Assembly (NCBI RefSeq): GCF_012912135.1
Contig: NZ_QMEB01000033.1
Location: 1-33,752, forward strand
Origin: Brasilonema bromeliae SPC951
Lineage (GTDB): Bacteria; Cyanobacteriota; Cyanobacteriia; Cyanobacteriales; Nostocaceae
Length of the DNA stretch: 33,752 nt
Reading direction: 5' to 3'
The first letter of the stretch is position 1. Each line of letters opens with the position of its first letter. Under the pieces are notes generated by a model. That model had not been told where the DNA came from. It saw only the letters and a list, made by a program, of their open reading frames with translations, and did not search any database. The translations under genes were made by a program, and so were the position numbers. This document shows, in pieces, positions 14,942 to 22,275 of this stretch.

Positions 14942-15619
14942 TTATTAGTGACTAAGTTTAGTATAGCAATCCTAAATCATAAGCCCTACGGGCATGCACT
15001 CGCGTATGCCTATGGCTATCGCCTCCGGCGTGCGCTTGCGCTTACGTGAACAACAAGATTCTCGACTTCGCCAAAAGTTGTCGGGAATTTGAATGTTCCA
15101 ATTTTCACAAATCAAATAGGATTACTAAGTTACTAGTAACTATAAGTCCTTAGGGAGATGCAAAAAATAAAATGCCCAGCCGTTTCATATGTATTTTAGT
15201 AAAACCGATGATTTTGCTACGGTTTTTTGAGGATCGGTGAACCACGACGGCTGGGTATTCTATTACTTGTAAGTGCTTTAGCTCAAAACTAAGTAAGTGG
15301 ACAGAAATAATCGTAACCAAGGCAATTGCGTTTGTGTACCATGCTACGAACATACGGAACGTAGTCAGCCAGTGCTGCACCAACGTCTCCCTCGTGCTGG
15401 ATTTGGCGCTCATAGGAAAGCGCAGATCCGAAGGGGAAACCTGTAGTTTGTTCGCTCTGTGGGCGTGTGCTCTTTTTTCGTTGGGCAGACTCAATCAATC
15501 GCAAACCTCTGCGATTGGTTCGCTATACCTATGGCTCACGCCATGACTAGCGCCTGTACCGTGCGGTCTGGTGCAGGAGATACACTCGCAACGCACATGA
15601 AACACTTTTGTCCACTTAG
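14942..15619. other. Spacer of palindromic repeats between crr6 and the next gene
   Basis: No supported gene; ORFs of 70-114 codons on both strands overlap each other and look like chance. It contains GC-rich palindromes at about 14982-15050 (GGCAT...ATGCC, CGCCTCCGGCG), a structured inverted-repeat element at 15165-15262, and further short palindromes near 15520-15545 (ATGGC-TCAC-GCCAT). Confidence 0.55.
15165..15262. repeat. Inverted-repeat element with competing inner hairpins
   Basis: The outer arms CCCAGCCGT (15175-15183) and ACGGCTGGG (15247-15255) are perfect; with outward extension about 14 of 17 further positions also match. Inside, AAAACCG (15201-15207) can pair with CGGTTTT (15220-15226). 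Alternatively ACCGAT (15204-15209) can pair with ATCGGT (15233-15238). The two inner stems share ACCG and exclude one another. It may be a MITE, a REP-like element or a structured RNA. Confidence 0.45.
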
Positions 15620-16387
15620 TTACTTAATACGGCATATAAGTCTTAATGCTGTACTAAAAGCATATTCAACTGCTTTTGATTTACTTGGTAATGCCGCTTG
15701 CCAGATGCGATAATCGTTATACTCAAGAATTAAATTTGCCATGTCATCAATTCTAATCTTCCTTAGCACATCATATTGAGCCGATTCAAAGTCTCTAACG
15801 GTTCCACCGTTTTCCAAAACTTCTTGTGCAGCTTTGATAAAACCGTCTAAAACAGTTTTTCTGTATTCTTGACCAGCACGTTCAGTAAAGATAGTAGATG
15901 ATTTAAAAGCCTTAAATTCTTCTAAAAGAAGGTTGGCAATTTTTCTACCAACTGATGTGTTCCAATCACACGGTAGTTGAACATCTAGATATTCATCTTG
16001 AATGTATTGATACTTGAGATAATCCCTTATGTCTACAGTTACTTGAACAATTTTGTAACCAGCAAACAATTGTTTCAAGGAATTGACATTTGTATCAATA
16101 GATGGATCAAGGAAAACTTTTTCTTCACCTTCTGGACATTCATAGACAAGATATGTCCAAATTCCTACTGAATCACAGACTTCAGAGTTTTCAGCTTCAT
16201 AGAAAGTAATTGTTCCATCTTCCTCATACCTAAAATAGGCATTTTCCGCATCTTTTAGCGTACAGGGATGCATATTTTTTGAAAAGTGCGTGAGCGTTCT
16301 GAAAATCCCAGTGATGTGGTGAGGTTGGTTTTCTACTTGGATGTAACGTTTTCCGCTGCTCATGAAGCCATGTAATCGAATCGCCAT
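15620..16387 (-). CDS. Hypothetical protein, 255 aa
   Basis: I do not recognise a family. From ATG 16387 the protein begins MAIRLHGFMSSGKRYIQVEN, with AAGGA 8 nt upstream; the open frame extends further up to 16534 but lacks that signal. It is soluble, acidic and has no membrane segment. The N-terminal half is beta-rich with FRYEEDGTITFYEA and WTYLVYECPEGEEKVF. The C-terminal half is helical, with RKIANLLLEEFKAFK and AGQEYRKTVLDGFIKAAQ. Cys residues are few. It stands alone between repeat-rich spacers and could be accessory. Confidence 0.65.
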   Translation of the reverse strand: MAIRLHGFMSSGKRYIQVENQPHHITGIFRTLTHFSKNMHPCTLKDAENAYFRYEEDGTITFYEAENSEVCDSVGIWTYLVYECPEGEEKVFLDPSIDTNVNSLKQLFAGYKIVQVTVDIRDYLKYQYIQDEYLDVQLPCDWNTSVGRKIANLLLEEFKAFKSSTIFTERAGQEYRKTVLDGFIKAAQEVLENGGTVRDFESAQYDVLRKIRIDDMANLILEYNDYRIWQAALPSKSKAVEYAFSTALRLICRIK

Positions 16388-16394
16388 CTGTTTT

Positions 16395-16399
16395 TCCTT
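16395..16399 (-). promoter_or_regulatory. Ribosome binding site deciding the start at 16387
   Basis: AAGGA on the minus strand, 7 nt before ATG 16387. It makes the internal ATG more likely than the upstream end of the open frame at 16534. Confidence 0.55.
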
Positions 16400-16924
16400 G
16401 TGTATTTCGTCACATTCTTGTTCGATGCACCAGCCTGACAGCAAGAGGGAAATTAAGGAACACATAATATGGCGCGCTAGATCTATCGGTAAGCTATTCA
16501 CACCTGATAACAATGGCAACAATATAGTTGCCATGCAGCCGAGAATCCTGAGCTTGCTGCACTAAGGTCACTATTCTTTGTTCTAACGTAAATTTTTAAT
16601 TCCAGTTCACTAGTTTCGTAACAAGTTTAAAATCTTGTTATTTTTTTCATTTTCTTTGTCATTATGAAGTTATTGATAAAATAACTCAGTGTTACCTTCA
16701 TAAATTAGGCTATAAGCTATACCCAACCTAAACTTCCAACTTATGGCCAATAATGACAAAACACGATGAATGTGTAGTAGATTACCCAAAAAATTTGTTA
16801 TATCAAAAATCTACCGAAAATATTTTATTTCTACTAGCCTTTTGCAATTTTTTTTTACAAAAGGATAAAAATCAAGCTATTACGCACACAATAATGCTAT
16901 TTACTTGTTTGGAAAGTCAATAAG

Positions 16925-16955
16925 CTAAAATCCGCCTTTTAAAGGCGGATTTTAG
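16925..16955. terminator. 15-bp perfect palindromic terminator
   Basis: CTAAAATCCGCCTTT (16925-16939), a single central T, then AAAGGCGGATTTTAG (16941-16955). The GC core with A-run and T-run flanks makes it a bidirectional terminator. On the minus strand it lies about 75 nt beyond the stop of the HAD phosphatase gene. Confidence 0.8.
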
Positions 16956-16976
16956 ATGGTAACAAAAGTTTTTGAG

Positions 16977-17012
16977 ACAAGCTGTACCGAAGTGAAGCTC
17001 GGTAGCGCTTGT
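16977..17012 (+). terminator. Hairpin with + strand T-run
   Basis: ACAAGC (16977-16982) pairs with GCTTGT (17007-17012), and TACCGA (16985-16990) with TCGGTA (16999-17004). It is followed on + by ATTTTTG and then eight T, as expected for a + strand intrinsic terminator. No + strand gene precedes it, and on the minus strand the T-run is missing. Confidence 0.6.
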
Positions 17013-17029
17013 ATTTTTGTATTTTTTTT

Positions 17030-17611
17030 CTATAACTGCTGTAAAATCCATTCAACAGCTACAGCTAAGTTTTTGGCGATGTAATCTGGTTTTGTGTGGT
17101 GCTGGTAATCACCTGCCAAAACGCGATCGCCAAAACCTGTTTCCACCAAAATACCCACACAGCCAGCATTGTGTGCCATATCCACATCAGTTGCTTTGTC
17201 CCCTACCATAAAACTGTGCTTGAGATCCAAATCATGTTCCCAGGCTGCTGCAACCAACATTCCTGTGTTGGGTTTGCGCCAAGTAGACCACCGGGTGTAC
17301 GCTGGGTCTAGTCCTCCTTCTGGTGGGCTGAGGTAGGGACAATAATACAAAGCATCTAATTTTGCTCCAGCCTCCTGTGCCAAGAGTCGGCAAAGTCGCT
17401 GATGTAACGCTTGTACGTGACTGTCTGGATAATAACCTCTGGCAGGTCCGGATTGATTTGAAACCAGACAGCAAAAAATACCTCGGTCATTAAGCTGACG
17501 CAGGGACTTAGCTACCCCAGGAATTAAATGTAAATCTTCTACAGAGTGAATGTAGCCAGCCTCAACATTTAATACTCCATCACGGTCTAGGAATACAGCA
17601 GGTTTACCCAC
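17030..17611 (-). CDS. HAD-IIIA phosphatase, GmhB-like (heptose bisphosphate phosphatase family)
   Basis: 193 aa from GTG 17611. The motifs are complete: FLDRDGVLN (D9, D11), SNQSG (S51), WRKPNTGM (K113) and VGDKATDVDMA (D138, D142). GmhB removes the C7 phosphate of heptose-1,7-bisphosphate in ADP-heptose synthesis; relatives include histidinol phosphatases. The Cys/His zinc loop of canonical GmhB is mostly missing (YYCPYLSPPEGG keeps one Cys), so substrate is less certain. The GTG start overlaps the stop of the upstream heptosyltransferase gene by 8 bp and has GGAG about 10 nt before it. A longer frame to 17761 would run inside that gene and is rejected. Translational coupling supports a shared heptose pathway. 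Confidence 0.8.
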   Translation of the reverse strand: MGKPAVFLDRDGVLNVEAGYIHSVEDLHLIPGVAKSLRQLNDRGIFCCLVSNQSGPARGYYPDSHVQALHQRLCRLLAQEAGAKLDALYYCPYLSPPEGGLDPAYTRWSTWRKPNTGMLVAAAWEHDLDLKHSFMVGDKATDVDMAHNAGCVGILVETGFGDRVLAGDYQHHTKPDYIAKNLAVAVEWILQQL

Positions 17612-18563
17612 CCCAAATTTTCTCCAGCACAGTTTTAGGCGAAATATCTGCCATTTTACCTGTAGAGGATTTGATGGCGAGGAATTTATCACTGTTGGGC
17701 AGTAACTTTGCTGGGTCTGTTGGACCAAACAAGGCGATGGTATAAGTCTGTACCGCCACACTTAAGTGCATGGGGGCGCTGTCGGTACACAGCATTAAAT
17801 TTGCTCCAGCAATCATGGCTGTTAACTTGCCAATATCATCAGGAGAACTGATTTTTATATTGGGTACGGACTGTTTGAGACTGCGGACAAATTCTTCATC
17901 CTCTGGTCCTTGGATGACTACCACGGGCATTTCTGGCTGCTTTTGCTGGAAGTCTTGAATAATTTGCTGCCAATTTGCGACAGGGTAAACTTTATCCAGA
18001 CCTTTTGTCTTGGCAAGTGCGCTAGAACCACCGTGAATCAAAATGTAGCCAGTTTCCTTGATCCCCAAGCGCTGTTGCTCCTTATTCGCCCAGTCAATAT
18101 CTGCAACTGGCACATTAACTGCTAACTCGGGACAAGGGGAGTTAATACCTAACCCTTGCAGCAAGTCATGGTACATACAAGCGGCATACTGTTCTGTTTT
18201 CAGAGGAACTGAATTGGTGAGAAAAACAGATCCTTTGCTCTTGTAGCCAATCCGTGTGGGGATTCCAGTCAGCCAGAGAAAAACACCCACTAAGGCGCTT
18301 TGCCCCAGAGCAATGGCAACATCATATTCGCGATCGCGAATCGTGCCCACCAAGTTGCCCCAATCTGCCATACTGTTACGGTCTTTGTAGTCAAACGCCA
18401 GTACATCATGGACTGACTTACTCACCCGGTAAGCAGTCTTTGAGCGGGGTTCCACAACAACATCTACCTGAGCATTGGGGTAATAGTGCTTCAGGTCATC
18501 TAAGGTCGGGAAAAAGAGAATTTGGTCGCCAATTCCGCCAGGGACAAGGGCTACTATTCGCAT
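17604..18563 (-). CDS. Glycosyltransferase family 9 (ADP-heptose:LPS heptosyltransferase-like)
   Basis: 319 aa GT-B enzyme. The N-terminal MRIVALVPGGIGDQILFFP is the family glycine loop. The C-terminal IHGGSSA, VVVIQGPEDEEF and MLCTDSAPMHLSVAVQ...ALFGPTDP are the heptosyltransferase nucleotide-sugar site. It is cytoplasmic or peripheral to the inner membrane and transfers heptose or a related sugar to lipopolysaccharide or another glycan. Cyanobacterial LPS often lacks heptose, so the acceptor is uncertain. It is first of a two-gene unit with the GmhB-like phosphatase (8-bp overlap) and divergent from ispD across about 160 bp. Confidence 0.85.
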   Translation of the reverse strand: MRIVALVPGGIGDQILFFPTLDDLKHYYPNAQVDVVVEPRSKTAYRVSKSVHDVLAFDYKDRNSMADWGNLVGTIRDREYDVAIALGQSALVGVFLWLTGIPTRIGYKSKGSVFLTNSVPLKTEQYAACMYHDLLQGLGINSPCPELAVNVPVADIDWANKEQQRLGIKETGYILIHGGSSALAKTKGLDKVYPVANWQQIIQDFQQKQPEMPVVVIQGPEDEEFVRSLKQSVPNIKISSPDDIGKLTAMIAGANLMLCTDSAPMHLSVAVQTYTIALFGPTDPAKLLPNSDKFLAIKSSTGKMADISPKTVLEKIWGG

Positions 18564-18613
18564 AATATATATTGACGCTTACTCGCTCATTATTTTAGGG
18601 GAAGATTTGGGTT

Positions 18614-18648
18614 AGTAATTAGGAATTAGAAATTAAGGATTAGAGTTG
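18614..18648. repeat. Degenerate heptamer array (AGTAATT-like)
   Basis: Five units in 7-bp register: AGTAATT, AGGAATT, AGAAATT, AAGGATT, AGAGTTG. It lies in the divergent promoter region between the heptosyltransferase gene and ispD. Two more heptamers (CTACTAA, CCACTAA) follow near 18681-18694. Confidence 0.65.
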
Positions 18649-18715
18649 ACCAGTTGTGGGTTGTTAGTTGTCAAATAATACTACTAACCACTAACCTATC
18701 CCCTATAGTGAGATT

Positions 18716-18720
18716 GAGGG
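18716..18720 (+). promoter_or_regulatory. Ribosome binding site deciding the ispD start
   Basis: GAGGG 5 nt before GTG 18726. The resulting N-terminus (V/M-HLLIPAAGSG) matches the usual IspD start. The longer frame from TTG 18654 would add 24 residues from repeat-rich sequence. Confidence 0.65.
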
Positions 18721-18725
18721 ATTCT

Positions 18726-19415
18726 GTGCATTTATTAATTCCAGCCGCTGGAAGCGGAAGAAGAATGGGGAGTGACCGCAATAAACTCCTACTTGTGGTG
18801 CGCTCTAAGCCTATTATCGCCTGGACTCTTCTCGCTGCTGAAGCGGCAAGTCAAATCAGTTGGATAGGCATTATCTCCCAACCATTAGACTGGCAAGATT
18901 TCCAGACGATTTTGACTCAATTAAAGCAATCTTCGCCTGTGGAACTGATTCCAGGGGGTTCTACCCGCCAAGAATCGGTTTACAATGGATTACAGGCGTT
19001 GCCAGACTCCGCAAAAGAAGTATTGATTCATGATGGAGCCAGATGCCTCGCCACACCAGATTTGTTCAACTCTTGTGCTCAAGCTATTCAACACTGTCCC
19101 GGTTTGATTGCTGCTGTCCCGGTTAAAGACACGATTAAAGTCGTAGATGAAAATGGCATTATTCAAAGTACGCCTGACCGACGGCAATTATGGGCAGCCC
19201 AAACTCCCCAAGGATTTGATGTTAAGTTGCTTAAGCAGTGTCACACCGAAGGTGTCCGTCAGGGGTGGGAAGTGACAGATGATGCTGCTTTGTTTGAAAA
19301 GTGCGGCTTTCCTGTGCGAGTTGTTGAGGGGGAGGAGACGAATTTGAAGCTAACAACTCCCCAAGATTTGGCGATCGCTGAATTCATTCTCAAAACTAGG
19401 CTCGGTGAGCAGTGA
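18726..19415 (+). CDS. ispD: 2-C-methyl-D-erythritol 4-phosphate cytidylyltransferase
   Basis: 229 aa from GTG 18726, normal IspD length. The nucleotide-binding loop is LLIPAAGSGRRMGSDRNKLLL. Further motifs are GGSTRQESVYNGLQAL, VLIHDGARCLATPDL, AAVPVKDTIK and the C-terminal TDDAALFEKCGFPVRVVEGEETNLKLTTPQDL. It catalyses transfer of CMP from CTP to MEP, the third step of the plastid-type isoprenoid pathway, in the cytosol. GTG with GAGGG is chosen over upstream TTG and GTG codons. ispG of the same pathway lies 8 kb downstream. Confidence 0.95.
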   Translation: MHLLIPAAGSGRRMGSDRNKLLLVVRSKPIIAWTLLAAEAASQISWIGIISQPLDWQDFQTILTQLKQSSPVELIPGGSTRQESVYNGLQALPDSAKEVLIHDGARCLATPDLFNSCAQAIQHCPGLIAAVPVKDTIKVVDENGIIQSTPDRRQLWAAQTPQGFDVKLLKQCHTEGVRQGWEVTDDAALFEKCGFPVRVVEGEETNLKLTTPQDLAIAEFILKTRLGEQ

Positions 19416-19586
19416 AGTCGGTTATAACAATTTTTGGGCATTGCCGAAGGTTCGCCAATGGTTATCTCAATAATAGCCTTGACTTTTGTCATCCAATATG
19501 CTAATTTTCCAAACACTTGTGATTCTCCTTAGTCATTCGTCATTTTTTCTTTGTACAAGTGACTAAATGAGTCATGACCAATGAAC

Positions 19587-19627
19587 GGCAAGTGCTGTAG
19601 CCTGGAAAACCCTAGTCGAGCACTGCC
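19587..19627 (+). repeat. 41-bp palindromic unit, copy B
   Basis: GGCAAGTGC (19587-19595) ... GCACTGCC (19620-19627), exactly 41 bp like copy A at 10923. The centre has diverged but can still fold (TAGCCTGG ... CCCTAG). It is flanked on both sides by TAATGACC/AATGAAC heptamers, as if it entered a heptamer array. Confidence 0.6.
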
Positions 19628-19631
19628 TCCT

Positions 19632-19659
19632 AATGACCAATGACTAATGACCAATGACT
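19632..19659. repeat. Heptamer array AATGACC/AATGACT containing the scpB start
   Basis: AATGACC, AATGACT, AATGACC, AATGACT in register, followed by AATG. Earlier degenerate members occur at 19530-19543 (TAGTCAT, TCGTCAT) and about 19573-19586. The scpB ATG at 19654 is within the last full unit. Confidence 0.8.
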
Positions 19660-20223
19660 AATGCCGTGATAAATGCAGCGACCAAGATAGAAGCAATTCT
19701 CTATTTGAAGGGTAAGCCCCTGTCTATCAGTGAAATTACTGAGTATGCCGCTTGCGATCGCGCGACAGCACAGGAAGGCATCATAGAACTCATTGATGAG
19801 TATGCCCGCCGAGATAGCGCCCTAGAAGTCGTTGAAACTCCAAATGGTTATAGTTTGCAACTGCGGTCAGATTTTCATGACCTAGTCCAAACTCTGATTC
19901 CAGTAGAATTGGGCGTGGGAGCATTGCGGACTTTAGCAGCTATTGCCCTAAATAGTCCAATACTCCAAAGCGACTTGATTAACGTGCGCGGTTCTGGTGC
20001 ATATCAACACGTTCAAGAACTCGTCGAACTTGGTTTTGTCAGAAAACGCCGAGACAGTGAATCTCGCTCGTATTCATTACAAACCACCTCTAAATTTCAC
20101 CAGTATTTCCAAATCGACCAACTTCCAGCATCATTCTCCAACGGACAGGAGCAAAAACAACTAGAGCTAGAACTCACAACAGCAGAATCCAACAGCAGTT
20201 CTGGTACTGTGGAACAATCCTAG
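19654..20223 (+). CDS. scpB: Segregation and condensation protein B
   Basis: 189 aa. ScpB-type tandem winged helices: ATKIEAILYLKGKPLSISEI at the N-terminus, LQLRSDFHDLVQTLIPVELG, the conserved AALRTLAAIALNSPILQSDL-like stretch, and RGSGAYQHVQELVELGFVRKRRD. ScpB binds ScpA and SMC to form the chromosome condensin complex on the nucleoid. The C-terminal tail after about residue 155 is Gln/Glu/Ser-rich and disordered. The start codon is within a heptamer array and has no Shine-Dalgarno site; GTG 19666 is the only near alternative. A DUF760 gene follows 83 bp downstream. Confidence 0.9.
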   Translation: MTNAVINAATKIEAILYLKGKPLSISEITEYAACDRATAQEGIIELIDEYARRDSALEVVETPNGYSLQLRSDFHDLVQTLIPVELGVGALRTLAAIALNSPILQSDLINVRGSGAYQHVQELVELGFVRKRRDSESRSYSLQTTSKFHQYFQIDQLPASFSNGQEQKQLELELTTAESNSSSGTVEQS

Positions 20224-20306
20224 TACCTCAGAAAGAGGTGGTGATATGTCTGACCCTTCTACTATGGTTTAGAGTAGAATAAGAAACTCAGCTATAAAAA
20301 CAGCCA

Positions 20307-20654
20307 ATGGTGTTTGATCCTAACTTTCTGAATGACTACCCTGAGGAACATCCCAATCAGCTTATCTCTGATAGCTTTGAGGAACACCCTAATCACTTAC
20401 TCAAATATCTACAGCACCAGTCCCCTGAGGTTCTAGCCCGCGTCGCTCAGTCCGTCAGCCCCGAAATTAAACAAATCATTTCGCAAAATGTCCAAGGGCT
20501 TGTCGGAATGTTACCCGCAGAAAATTTTAACGTGCAAATTACAACAGATCGAGACAATCTCGCGGGTCTTTTGGCGTCGGCTATGATGACGGGTTATTTT
20601 CTTCGCCAAATGGAACAACGGATGCAGTTAGATCATTTGAGTAACAATCATTAG
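20307..20654 (+). CDS. DUF760 domain protein
   Basis: 115 aa soluble protein of the cyanobacterial/chloroplast DUF760 family. HLLKYLQHQSPEVLARVAQSVSPEIKQIISQNVQGLVGMLP and FNVQITTDRDNLAGLLASAMMTGYFLRQMEQRM are the conserved blocks. The first 30 residues contain a short internal duplication (EEHPNQL / EEHPNHL). The function is not established here; a chloroplast relative takes part in regulated proteolysis, which I recall only loosely. It is likely co-directional with scpB but separated by a spacer. Confidence 0.8.
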   Translation: MVFDPNFLNDYPEEHPNQLISDSFEEHPNHLLKYLQHQSPEVLARVAQSVSPEIKQIISQNVQGLVGMLPAENFNVQITTDRDNLAGLLASAMMTGYFLRQMEQRMQLDHLSNNH

Positions 20655-20677
20655 TCAAGAGTCAACACTCAAGAGTC
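20650..20677. repeat. Heptamer array AAGAGTC/AACACTC
   Basis: ATTAGTC, AAGAGTC, AACACTC, AAGAGTC in 7-bp register, beginning in the last codons of the DUF760 gene. The pair AACACTC-AAGAGTC recurs at 29878-29891 after the processing protease gene. Confidence 0.7.
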
Positions 20678-20705
20678 AAAAATTATTAGACTCCCAGACT
20701 ATGGA

Positions 20706-21923
20706 CTACTTCTGGGGATAGGTTCCTAACTGTACTTGAAATGTTTGAAATTCCCCATTACGGTTGACCTCAATTTCCAGAATCTTGCCTACAGTACTCG
20801 ACTCTACTAGTTTCTGTACTTGAGCAGATGTCTTAACCGGTTTACCGTTGACTTTTTGAATCATGTCCTCAGGAAGGAGTCCGGCTCGTTGTGCTGGAGA
20901 TTTTTCTAGAACTCCTGTAATAGCGACACCAACATTCTGCTTAATATTGAGATTTTTGTCTTGATTAATCTGCTGTTTTTTCGCAGGAGAAAGATCTGAC
21001 ATTTCAATCCCCAAGAAAGGATGTTGTACACGCCCTTTAGTAAAAAGCTCGTTAGCAATACGGGCAGCTGTTTCAATTGGGATGGCAAAACCTAGCCCTT
21101 GAGCATCGGCGCGGATAGCAGTGTTAACGCCAATGACATCACCTTGAGCGTTTAACAATGGTCCGCCAGAGTTACCAGGGTTAATAGCTGCATCTGTCTG
21201 AATAAAACCGACTCGCTTGTCTGGAACACCAACTTGAGCGCTAGTGCGATCTGTAGCGCTGATAATACCGATTGTGACAGTATTGTCTAGACCTAAGGGA
21301 TTACCAATGGCGATCGCCCATTGACCTGGTATTAAGTTTTGTGAATTACCTATCTTAACTGTTGGTAGATCAGAAGCCGAAATTTTGACAACAGCAACAT
21401 CTGTTACAGAATCAACTCCCACCACCGTACCGTCAAAAGTCCGACCATCTTTGAGGGTTACTAATACTGTGTCAGTATCTGCAACCACATGAGCGTTTGT
21501 GAGTATTCGTCCATTTTCACTCAAAATAAACCCAGAGCCTGTACCACGCTCTATTCGTTCTCGGGGGAATGGTTGCTCTTCTTCACCAAAAAACCGCCGC
21601 AACAGCGGATTCTTTAAAGCATCAGAAATAGGATTAGCAACTTTGCGGGTTGCATTAATTCGGACGACTGCTGGTCCAGTTCTTTGAACAGCAGTCGCAA
21701 TAAAATTCATATTATCGCCAATAGTAGTCCCAGTCTGACCTCCCACAGGGCTTGGAACTGGGTTTTCTGAAGATGAAGAAGCTGTTACATTTCTTAACTC
21801 TCTAAACCAACTATTTTGTGGTACAAAATAGCGACTACCGAACAAGCCTGCACCGCCGCCAATAGTCAATAAGGATAGATAAATAACCAGTTGCTTTAAA
21901 GATAAGGATAACTTCATAATCAT
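20706..21923 (-). CDS. HhoA/HtrA-type S1C serine protease
   Basis: 405 aa from ATG 21923 (ATG 21917 and TTG 21941 are alternatives). An N-terminal membrane anchor or signal sequence spans about residues 8-30. The trypsin-like domain has the complete triad: His in LTNAHVVAD (H145), Asp in DSVTDVAVVK (D175) and Ser in NPGNSGGPL (S252). A single PDZ domain follows (about 300-400, with KSPAQRAGLLPEDMIQKVNG). Cyanobacterial Hho/Htr proteases degrade damaged proteins in the periplasm, thylakoid lumen or membrane during heat and light stress. Which of HhoA, HhoB or HtrA it is cannot be decided by eye. A dyad lies about 40 nt upstream. Confidence 0.9.
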   Translation of the reverse strand: MIMKLSLSLKQLVIYLSLLTIGGGAGLFGSRYFVPQNSWFRELRNVTASSSSENPVPSPVGGQTGTTIGDNMNFIATAVQRTGPAVVRINATRKVANPISDALKNPLLRRFFGEEEQPFPRERIERGTGSGFILSENGRILTNAHVVADTDTVLVTLKDGRTFDGTVVGVDSVTDVAVVKISASDLPTVKIGNSQNLIPGQWAIAIGNPLGLDNTVTIGIISATDRTSAQVGVPDKRVGFIQTDAAINPGNSGGPLLNAQGDVIGVNTAIRADAQGLGFAIPIETAARIANELFTKGRVQHPFLGIEMSDLSPAKKQQINQDKNLNIKQNVGVAITGVLEKSPAQRAGLLPEDMIQKVNGKPVKTSAQVQKLVESSTVGKILEIEVNRNGEFQTFQVQLGTYPQK

Positions 21924-21964
21924 TAGATTCAAGGACAGCAATGCAGATGCTAACTTCTAAGTGT

Positions 21965-21988
21965 AGTCAAGTCAGGGGATACTTGACT
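21965..21988. promoter_or_regulatory. Perfect dyad upstream of the HhoA-type protease
   Basis: AGTCAAGT (21965-21972), 8-nt centre, ACTTGACT (21981-21988), 42 nt before the protease start in the divergent spacer. It is well placed for an operator or leader hairpin. Confidence 0.4.
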
Positions 21989-22026
21989 AACAAAGAACCC
22001 GGAACTGGTGGAGTCAGAACTCACGA

Positions 22027-22151
22027 CAGTGAACAGTACCAGCCGCAGCGAACAAAAAAATTGCTAACTGAATCACTGATAACTGATAACTGGTAGCTGA
22101 TTCATCCCTTAAAGTTCCAACTGGGTTTTGTATTCTGCATTCTGATTCTTC
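22027..22151. repeat. Heptamer repeats in the protease / M23 divergent spacer
   Basis: CAGTGAA, CAGTACC (22027-22040); CTGATAA x2, CTGGTAG, CTGATTC (22076-22103); TATTCTG, CATTCTG (22131-22144). The CAGTGAA and CTGATAA units are the same as those between hpsA and hpsB. The rest of 21924-22275 shows no gene. Confidence 0.65.
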
Positions 22152-22275
22152 TCAAAGATTCATTGCTCATCAGTCAGTTTTGATTATTAACAAGCAGCAC
22201 TTAAGGACTCACGACCTTTGATCGCCTGCCGTTGGCATTTAAGATCTAGAGTAATTGAGTGTCTCCTTTAGATAC

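Larger units (their letters stand above)
16388..17029. other. A+T-rich spacer with two strong hairpins
   Basis: No supported gene. 16560-16920 is A+T-rich and featureless apart from runs of T. Two terminator-grade hairpins follow at 16925-16955 and 16977-17012, listed separately. Confidence 0.6.

Noticed and set aside
15150-15546. Overlapping ORFs of 70-114 codons on both strands
   Set aside because: They overlap each other and inverted repeats, have no ribosome binding sites and show no recognisable protein pattern.
17612-17761. N-terminal extension of the HAD phosphatase to 17761
   Set aside because: It lies wholly within the heptosyltransferase gene. GTG 17611 gives the normal family length and starts at the catalytic strand.
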